From Erythrophleum ivorense (Eukaryota; Streptophyta; Magnoliopsida; Fabales; Fabaceae), in NCBI GenBank assembly GCA_026724425.1, contig JAIUCV010000089.1, positions 3,286,001 through 3,350,000 on the forward strand: 64,000 bases of DNA, read 5' to 3'. Position 1 is the first letter of the stretch. Each line of letters opens with the position of its first letter. Of this stretch, positions 56,750 to 64,000 are shown in pieces. The notes under the pieces were generated by a model. The model made no database searches. It was not told the DNA's origin and worked only from the letters and a program-made list of their open reading frames with translations. A program made the position numbers and the translations under genes.

Positions 56750-59700
56750 ACAATTATAGAAGAGAAAGAGTGAGACAAAGTTAACGATATAATTTGTTTA
56801 AGCATTTCAAACTTGCGTCTAATGCAGCAGCAGGCACTGTTTTATCTGTTCCTTCGTTTTTATTGCATTTGGCAGCAAGCTCATATATGTGTATAGATTA
56901 GTCAGCTGTTTTGAACAAATGTCATTGATTTATGGTTGGTCCTGTCCTGCAAGAATGAATTTTATTAAAGATTTGAGTTCAGGAAAAATGGTGCTGATAT
57001 TGGTGGCAGAACAACCTGAAAGGTATGGTCCCATGTTTTTTTTTCTTTAAATGTACCAAAAAAAAAAAAACTACGAGTGTAAGGCAGTCTGTGTAGAGAA
57101 AATTAATGATTCAGTGCTACAAAACCTGACTCGAGAGAATAAAAAGAGAACAAGAGCTTAGAAATTTACATTGAAAGCCAAAATTAACTTGGGTTTCAAG
57201 AAATATCACAGAGGATTTCAAAGTATTACTATGTTTTCCTTCTAAAACCTTCCAGCAGGCTACTCCCCTTTTGCCTGATTAATTATCTGTGCTATTATAA
57301 GGATACAAACATATAATCATGAACTGAAAAAGACTGTTTTACCCATTCATTCTTTGTCAATATTTTAAATAAATTAAATAAAAAGAGGGAAAGAACATGA
57401 AAATCTGCATTGTTATAAATGCATCCAATATGGTTAAATTCATCGTTCCAAAATTTCGTGCTGTGAATTTTTTGCTGACGTAGAGTAAAACATGTTAGAG
57501 TACATAAATATCAAGTATAAAGACTAATTAATTTATCCAATGTTTATTTAGATATTTGAAATTGAATAATATTACCTATATCAAAAAAGTCTTCTCCCAG
57601 TTGTTGCGCCAAGTGCACGCCTGATGAATTTTTTAGTTTATTCAAAAAAACATGGATGCCAAGTTTGACCTTATAATAAAAGTTTGAGTAAATTATATAA
57701 CTCTTTTTTAAATTTTATGGAAATTACATAAAATTTTTATTTTTAAAATATACATAAATTTTTCTTAAAACAAAAATTTATAATATATTTTAGTTTAATT
57801 TTAAAATTTTTATTAAAATACTTTCTATTAACTTAAATACATTTTTTTAGTTAAATTTAATAAAAATAATTTTTTATTATTTTTATTTGTGTATATTTAA
57901 AAACAAAATTTGTTCTTTTTATTTTTATTTTTGTATATTTAGATATAATATATATTTTTATATTTAAGTTAGTAGAAGGTATTTTAATTAAAAACTTTAA
58001 AATTAAACTAAATAATATATTTTGAAAATTAAAAAAATTATATAATTTCAACCAAATAACCGGTGTAATTTAGTTTAAAAATTTTGGTCGTGTCTGCCTC
58101 AACTAACAAATATTAATGAGGGATATGCCAACAAATCCATTGGAAGTATCAATTTGTCGGGCGTAGACAAACCAAGTTGCGCCTATGTTTACGAGTGTAA
58201 GTATAAAATAATTAATTAAAAAAGCTGGCTAAAATATATAATACACAAAATCGAGGCCTTAGTTATACCTAAAAGGCTAAAAGCTAGAGTTTTGTCTTGC
58301 TTAGCAAAAGATTCCATATTAATAGAATTATATGCCATAATAAATTAAGAGTTTTTGAGGATAGATTCATTGGGTATTAGCCCTGCAATTAAGGGCAGTG
58401 AGGCCTACATAGCAGTAATCTAAGAGGTGGCTTTTAGAAACCATCAACACGCCCGAGTAGCACTTTTGCAACAAAAAACAAAAAAGGAGGAAGAAGCTTA
58501 AGGTGACTTATGCAAAAACCAAGTAAAGCACACAAGAAAAAGCGAATAAAAAAACAAATTAAAGTTCTTTGCTCAAAATTTTTTGAGGTTAATCACCAAG
58601 GTAAAATAGTTTGAAAGACGTCAAATTGTAAATAATTATTTCAATTCAAAATATTAAATTATTAAGTGTGATAAACAAATAATTTATAAATAATTTAAAC
58701 AACTTAGAGAACCCGTAAAGCACTTAAACCCCAACGATGAATGAAAACAATTTAAACAAAGGGTTAGAATCGGAGAGGGTGCCGACACGGGTTTGCAATG
58801 GAATCATAGCGTGGATTTGTTGTTCTGAGCTAAACAAAAGCATGAAATTGGAGCTGTAGAACTTCGTATTAACTCACTCATTTGCCTCCATTAACCAACC
58901 TTGTATCAACCCAAACCGATGACCGTAACATTGCCATTGATGACCGTTTTTTATTTTGATAAATATAGATTTTCTAAAATATAAAATTTGTAAAGTGTTT
59001 TCAAAGTGAAAGGAATAACACAAAAAGTAATAATATATGGGATCCATTTTTTCAATGTTCAGTACTTTCTCTTTTGTTTTTTGTTTTTTGTTTATGTTTC
59101 TCTCTCGTTTCAAAAATACTTCATAGACTTCATATTTTAAAAGATTCAAAGTCCTCTCCTAACATTTCATAATGAAAATGGATTATCTCAATTTTTTTAA
59201 ATAGGCTGTGCCAATTTTGAAAAAAGATAGATACAAAACATGGAATTCTATTTTATTCCTACCTTTCTCCTAAATTGACATAATCAATTTTAAAAAGAAA
59301 TTGAAAGTATCCAAACTACGTTACAATAACCTTGGCATCGTTGCCCCTTTTAACACCCCTAGTAGCAACCATTGATGAAATAAAACTTGTGTCCATCAAG
59401 GTTGTTGAGAGTGTGCAAATGATGAATGCCACAGTCATCAAGGTCGAGGATGAAACATTAGGTTTTTGGGTTCATTGATGAAGAAGATTGGAAGAGAGAA
59501 TGATGGAAGACAGAGAAGATAAAAAAATTCCCAATTAACATGCGACGTAACTTGAAAGTTAAAGGGAAAGGATAACGGTGTTAGACTTTGAGATTTATTT
59601 AGAATGTTTTCCAAACTTATAGATTTATTCAAAACAAAAACACTTTCAGAACCATAATAAAATATTAAATATACTCTTTAAGACGAAAATAGTCCTTAGG

Positions 59701-61103
59701 AACTGTTTCATAACAACTCAACTGCTTAAAGTATGCTATGAGATTGACCAAGTAAAACGTTATATATAAGGAATATCAACATCTCTCCTGTCTGTTTTTA
59801 CAGCGCCTTCCAATAAATTAACTTTCGAACAACTCATCCCAACCATTTTCCCAATTGTAATTTTGATGAATAAGACTAGTGGTCCAATAATTTGGATTTT
59901 AATCTCTTGATGGTGGAAGAATTAGATTAAGGAAAAGGAAAAAAAAAAAAAGACTTAATGGAATATTAGGAACCTTCCTCCTGCTAAGGATGAACCAGTA
60001 CATCTAGATCAAAAGACTAACCCAGGGTAGCCTTAATTTGACACCCCAACCCCTTGAAGCTTAAGAACAATGCTTCAAGCTCTTAACTTTCAGTAGGTTT
60101 AAAAAACGGTAAGTATTACTAATGAGCTCATATCTAAAGTATATTTCTTGAGGTATCAAAAAATAGCCGAGTTAATCATGATAATAAATATCTACATAGT
60201 CATCCTCTTATTTGGTGAAGTAAATTTTTGAAATCAATATTTTCGACAACCACAACGATTGAGGGGAATGAATCACCATCAAAATTTAAAAATAATGAAA
60301 ATCATCGCATGGGATAATAAGGCTGTTTGAAGTTTTTGTTTCCCTTCTTCCTTTGGGGATCTTTCATAAAACTTTGGGAGGTGTGGCGCAACTCGGAGGT
60401 TAAAATATATATAAATTCAAATGTAATTTTCAGGCTCCTAAGGTTGAACTAGGCACTACACTGACAGAATTTAGGGGCTGCCTGTCCTTTCGGGATTTTG
60501 TTGAGCCACTTCTTAGCCTTTTTTTTTTAATTAAATTATTTTTAATTTTTTTTTTGTCTTTTACATGTTTCAAATTTCAAGCATTTGTGGTGCGCTGCAC
60601 AAAGCAAAATATAATTGAAAATCTACAAAAAAGGTTCAGTTTTCTTAAATCCTAAATTTTCTTCTATTATTTTTTGGGATGTAAGACATTATTTTTAGAC
60701 TATCACCTTTCACTTCGAAACTTCGCTGTTTACTCGGGGTTAAATAAGATGTTTCTGCCTCTTTGCTAGAGTGCTAAGTGCTAACAACCAATAAAATGAA
60801 ACGCTTAATCAATACTAATGGGAAAGTGGACATACAAGATTGAAAAAAGTATATTTTCCAAAGCAAAAAGTCAGAAACAATTTGTACGTACGAGTACTAT
60901 GGAAATTCTCATTTGTTACCATGGAACAGTTCCTAGGCCCTCTTATTTTCATCATGTTGCATTCAGTGTTACAAATAATGAGAGGGACGAAGGTGGAAGA
61001 AGACAGATGATTGCTCATTTCTATTATTTTAAACTACATTGATATTTAATTGACATAATGAAGTAACCACCAGCAAAACAATAGACAATAATAATATTTA
61101 ACA
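56750..61103. other. Intergenic region
   Basis: Just after the ABCG stop lies its likely 3' UTR (AATGAATTTTATTAAAG at about 56955 may serve as polyadenylation signal). Beyond this the DNA is AT-rich with no supported gene or clear element; open frames on both strands (for example 58874-59149 and 59438-59632 on the minus strand) have no recognisable motif. Confidence 0.5.
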
Positions 61104-61373
61104 TTAATAACGTAGACAAATATAATTATCAACGGATTGTTCTAATTCAAGCTGTAACTCATCTTCCATCTCCTCCCTACCTCCTACAGTTTCAACTTTT
61201 GAAGTCAAACTCATATTTTCAGGAGTCTCCGGCCCCATGACCCCATCCAAACGAGGCTCTTTGGAAAATGGCTTAAGATTCTTTTGGAGGAAACTACAGA
61301 AATCTTTGAGGTCAGGAATTAATGTGCGGAAGTGACCAAGGTGCCTTTTGTTTTCATCTGAATCATTAGGAAA
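61104..61373 (-). CDS. Unidentified 3'-terminal-exon-like ORF
   Basis: On the minus strand an acceptor-like CTCTTTAG (AG at 61375-61374) is followed by 89 open codons and a TAA at 61106-61104. The protein looks real: it starts FPNDSDENKRHLGHFRTLIP, has a hydrophobic-aromatic stretch DLKDFCSFLQKNLKPFSKEP, then an acidic end EEMEDELQLELEQSVDN. I do not recognise it. No ATG starts it, so it would be a last exon. Its upstream exons would have to lie beyond or within the divergent malectin-like gene that starts 127 bp away, so it is more likely an isolated fragment or captured exon. Confidence 0.4.
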   Translation of the reverse strand, partial: FPNDSDENKRHLGHFRTLIPDLKDFCSFLQKNLKPFSKEPRLDGVMGPETPENMSLTSKVETVGGREEMEDELQLELEQSVDNYICLRY

Positions 61374-61499
61374 CTAAAGAGTCCTGACTCCTGATTGTAA
61401 AGACATACAAAGATTGACTTGATGGAATTTAGAAGATGAAAAGTTAGTTGGCATGGATTCATGTTTGACAGCCCCATGGGGTGACCTTTCTTTCAGAAA

Positions 61500-63816
61500 A
61501 TGATGGAGGAATTGGATAACTGGATATTAAGACTTGCTACTCTTTATATCCTTTGCCTTCTTCTGTTTACCAGATCAGCTTCTGCAAGTGAAGGTTGGCA
61601 ACTTCAGCCCAGTTTTTCAGATCATCATATATCATTGATTACCTTCTTGACAAATTTTCCTTTGAAATTATTTGTTATCATTCTGTATGTTGACTTCTAA
61701 GTTTAGGGCTGGTTTATCATTCTTTTTCAAGGATGCGGAAATAAAACTAATAGTTACATACTCTGGTATCAAGATCTTAGAGAATCTTAAACCAGTTGAC
61801 ATTCTTTTTTTGTTTGCTACGATTGTTTTAGGGTATGTTTTGATTAAGAGAAAGGAGGAAAAGGGAGAGAAGGGAAGGTTTCATTTAGATTTAAATCAAG
61901 GGGAAGGCAAAATTAAACCTTCCCTTTTCCTTTTCTTTTCCTCCATTCTCCTGAGCCCAAACATACCCTGAAAGGGCAATTAAGTTGGTACAAATGTATG
62001 ATCTGTTGACATATTATCATCTGTGCAGGTTTTGTGAGCATAGCTTGCTGTGCTGATTCAGATTATACAGATCCAAAAACTTCTGTCAATTATACATCAG
62101 ATTTTAGTTTCTTCTCAGATAGAACAAGTTGCCAAGACATAACCAACACAGCGGGAAACCATGCAGGCTATGAAAAAGCTAGGGTATTTGATATAGATAA
62201 AGGAAAAAGATGTTACAACTTGCCAACATTTAAGGATCGAGTGTATCTGTTAACGGGCACATTTCTATCTGACGAATCTGTGAGTAAATCTCCGAATTCC
62301 TCCTTTAATGTTACAATTGGGATTACCTCATTAGGTGCAGTAGAGAAATCATCCCAGGACTTGGAAATTGAGGGGATTTTCAGAGCTACTAAGACCTACA
62401 TAGATTTCTGCTTAGTAAAGGACGAGGGAAGTCCTTATATTTCACAGATTGAACTGAGACCATTGGGTGAAGAGTACCTACAGGATCTCCCTTCTTGTAT
62501 CCTAAAACTGATCACAAGAAATAACCTAGGAGGCACCGAAGATGACATCAGGTATGTAAGCTGCATTTTCCATTCATTTTGAAATCTAGTAAATCTAGCT
62601 GGGCAATAGATTTTATCTCATAGAGCACCTATAAGACCTAGCTTTCTGAAAATTCTCATTACCATGTTTTTTCGGTGAAAACATACATATACATGAAGAA
62701 GATAATAAATACGAAGTCAGTGTCTTTTTCCTGTAGGAAAGATACAGATACACTTTAGGCTATGCCCCAAAATGTCGTTTACTATGTTTTGAACCAATTC
62801 TATATTTGTAGAATATTGCTTGAAGCCATTTCATAAGCATTTGGAATGCAAGAAACCATTCATGCTTAGGCTTTCGCCAGGATGCAGGGCGCACTTTAGA
62901 GACCTAAGAGATTTAAGTTCAAGTCGATAATGATAAGAAATTTAAGATAACTAATTTTCATACATCTCTAAGTAATTTTTAAGTTGTTCATACTTTATAA
63001 AAATATAGACCTTAAATTTTATAATCAACACAATGCACCAGAATTATCTTTTCCCCATACTGCATTGAGTGTATTCAACTTTTATCTTGGTGCTGCAATA
63101 TGGAATGCAGACCTAATGATTATAACAGGAAAAAACTAGTTGGAAATATCCCCTTCATGATTTCATCATGCTATGGATTGAACAACAGAATCCAAACAGG
63201 AGTCTGTCGGTGTAGAATGTCCGTTTTTATTGTTGATGATATCTGTCTCTGCAGTAGACAAATGCCAAAAGTGAAAAATAAAGGAAATAAAAGGAAAAGA
63301 AAGTCTATAATACTGGGGGAATTTGCTGATTTCAGGTACCCACTTGACCAAAGTGACAGAATCTGGAAAGCTACTTCAAGTCCATCATACACTTCCATAT
63401 CATTCAATGTGAACATTTCCGGCCACAATGCTAATTCGACACCTCCTCTACAGGTCTTACAAACCGCTGTTACGCATCCTGAGCGATTGGAATTCATCCA
63501 CGATGGCCTCGTCACTGGGAATTCCGAATACCGTGTGTTTCTCTACTTTCTCGAATTGAATGAGAGTGTCGAACTAGGCAAAAGGGTGTTTGACATCTAC
63601 GTCAACGGCGACATCAAATGGCCAAACTTTGATATATTTGCTGGTGGATCGAACTACAGACACATTGTTTTGAACTTTTCAGCCAATGGGTCGGTCAATC
63701 TAACCTTGATCAAGGCATCTGGGTCTGAGAATGGGCCCCTTTGTAATGCATACGAGATCCTGCAGCTTGTCCCTTGGATGCAAGAGACCAACCAAACAGA
63801 CTGTGAGTGCAATTGA
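61500..63816 (+). CDS. Malectin-like-domain protein (SYMRK/At1g25570 type), possibly partial
   Basis: Exons 61500-61593, 62029-62551 and 63336-63816 join in frame with GT-AG introns to 365 residues. An N-terminal hydrophobic segment (LATLYILCLLLFTRSASA) is a signal peptide. The mature part begins GFVSIACCADSDYTDPKTSV, the typical start of the malectin-like carbohydrate-binding region of plant LRR receptor kinases, and ends EILQLVPWMQETNQTD. Many N-x-S/T sequons fit an extracellular protein. There is no LRR or kinase before the stop TGA at 63814-63816. A good donor GACT/GTGAGT at 63803 suggests instead that exon 3 ends at 63802 and that LRR (and perhaps kinase) exons lie beyond the window. So it is either a short malectin-like protein or the 5' part of a receptor-like gene. 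Confidence 0.85.
61831..61968. mobile_element. Short MITE in malectin-gene intron 1
   Basis: A 138-bp near-palindromic element starts GGGTATGTTTTGATTAAGAG and ends CCCAAACATACCC. The arms match over most of the length (GGAGGAAAAGGGAGAGAAGG against CCTTCCCTTTTCCTTTTCTT). Flanks TTA and TGA may be a worn 3-bp duplication. Same family as the MITE in ABCG intron 1. Confidence 0.7.
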
Positions 63817-64000
63817 AAATCCCAATCGCATTGGTTTGGGGATATATATATTTTTTAATTCTTATCCAATTTGTATGGCACATTCTGGTAACTTTCACTT
63901 GGGTGGACTTTCATCAGATAATCCTTGTTCAAGTTGATATGTCCCATATTGGATAATAATAAACTTGAAATGATGTTTAAATGTGGAGGCTTCCAAAAGC
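63817..64000 (+). other. Downstream sequence of the malectin-like gene
   Basis: Either 3' UTR (a polyadenylation-like AATAATAAAC occurs at about 63955) or an intron leading to exons beyond the window. The sequence alone does not decide. Confidence 0.4.

Overview
The window is nuclear DNA of a flowering plant, most likely a eudicot. Genes are intron-rich with GT-AG junctions, intergenic DNA is very AT-rich, and there are many microsatellites, intron-borne MITEs, Ty1/copia remnants and one giant Ty3/gypsy element. No bacterial, organellar, tRNA, rRNA or CRISPR features were seen. The species cannot be fixed. A gene resembling the mycorrhizal half-transporter STR2 would fit a lineage that still forms arbuscular mycorrhiza.

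Left part (1-19366): AT-rich DNA with duplicated patches and a Tourist-like MITE (6672-6986). Then come a small three-exon CYSTM (cysteine-rich transmembrane module) gene (8129-8834, +) behind a promoter rich in ACGT and CGCG stress motifs, and a six-exon gene on the minus strand (13325-10461) for a predicted chloroplast protein of the At4g37920 family. After it lie a 130-bp tandem duplication, a G-quadruplex motif, a copia solo LTR with a perfect 5-bp target duplication (16514-17156) and a decayed plant-mobile-domain (PMD) gene (17553-18814).

Centre (19367-40627): one 21.3-kb LTR retrotransposon of the Ogre/Tat type, transcribed on the minus strand. It has 4.1-kb LTRs, a PBS that looks like the tRNA-Arg type, an extra ORF1 before gag, gag-PRO, a ~200-nt intron with in-frame stops between PRO and RT, RT-RNaseH-INT, and a 2-kb 3' untranslated region holding a minisatellite and two hairpin-forming tandem units. 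It is decayed: in-frame stops in ORF1, gag and pol, a frameshift in INT and a changed RT catalytic residue, although its LTRs are still nearly identical. The element interrupts a gene-like sequence.

Right part (40628-64000): AT-rich DNA with an hAT-like non-autonomous element, two further copia remnants and a small gene fragment tentatively related to RRN3. Then come a three-exon ABCG half-transporter gene (52821-56749, +; STR2-like) with an inverted-repeat insertion in each intron, an unidentified exon-like ORF on the minus strand (61373-61104), and a malectin-like-domain secreted or receptor protein gene (61500 onward, +) that either ends at 63816 or continues past the window edge.

The four apparently intact genes (CYSTM, At4g37920-like, ABCG, malectin-like) are independent transcription units. 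A mycorrhizal ABCG transporter and a SYMRK-type malectin-like protein both belong to membrane and symbiosis biology, but nothing in the sequence links them functionally.
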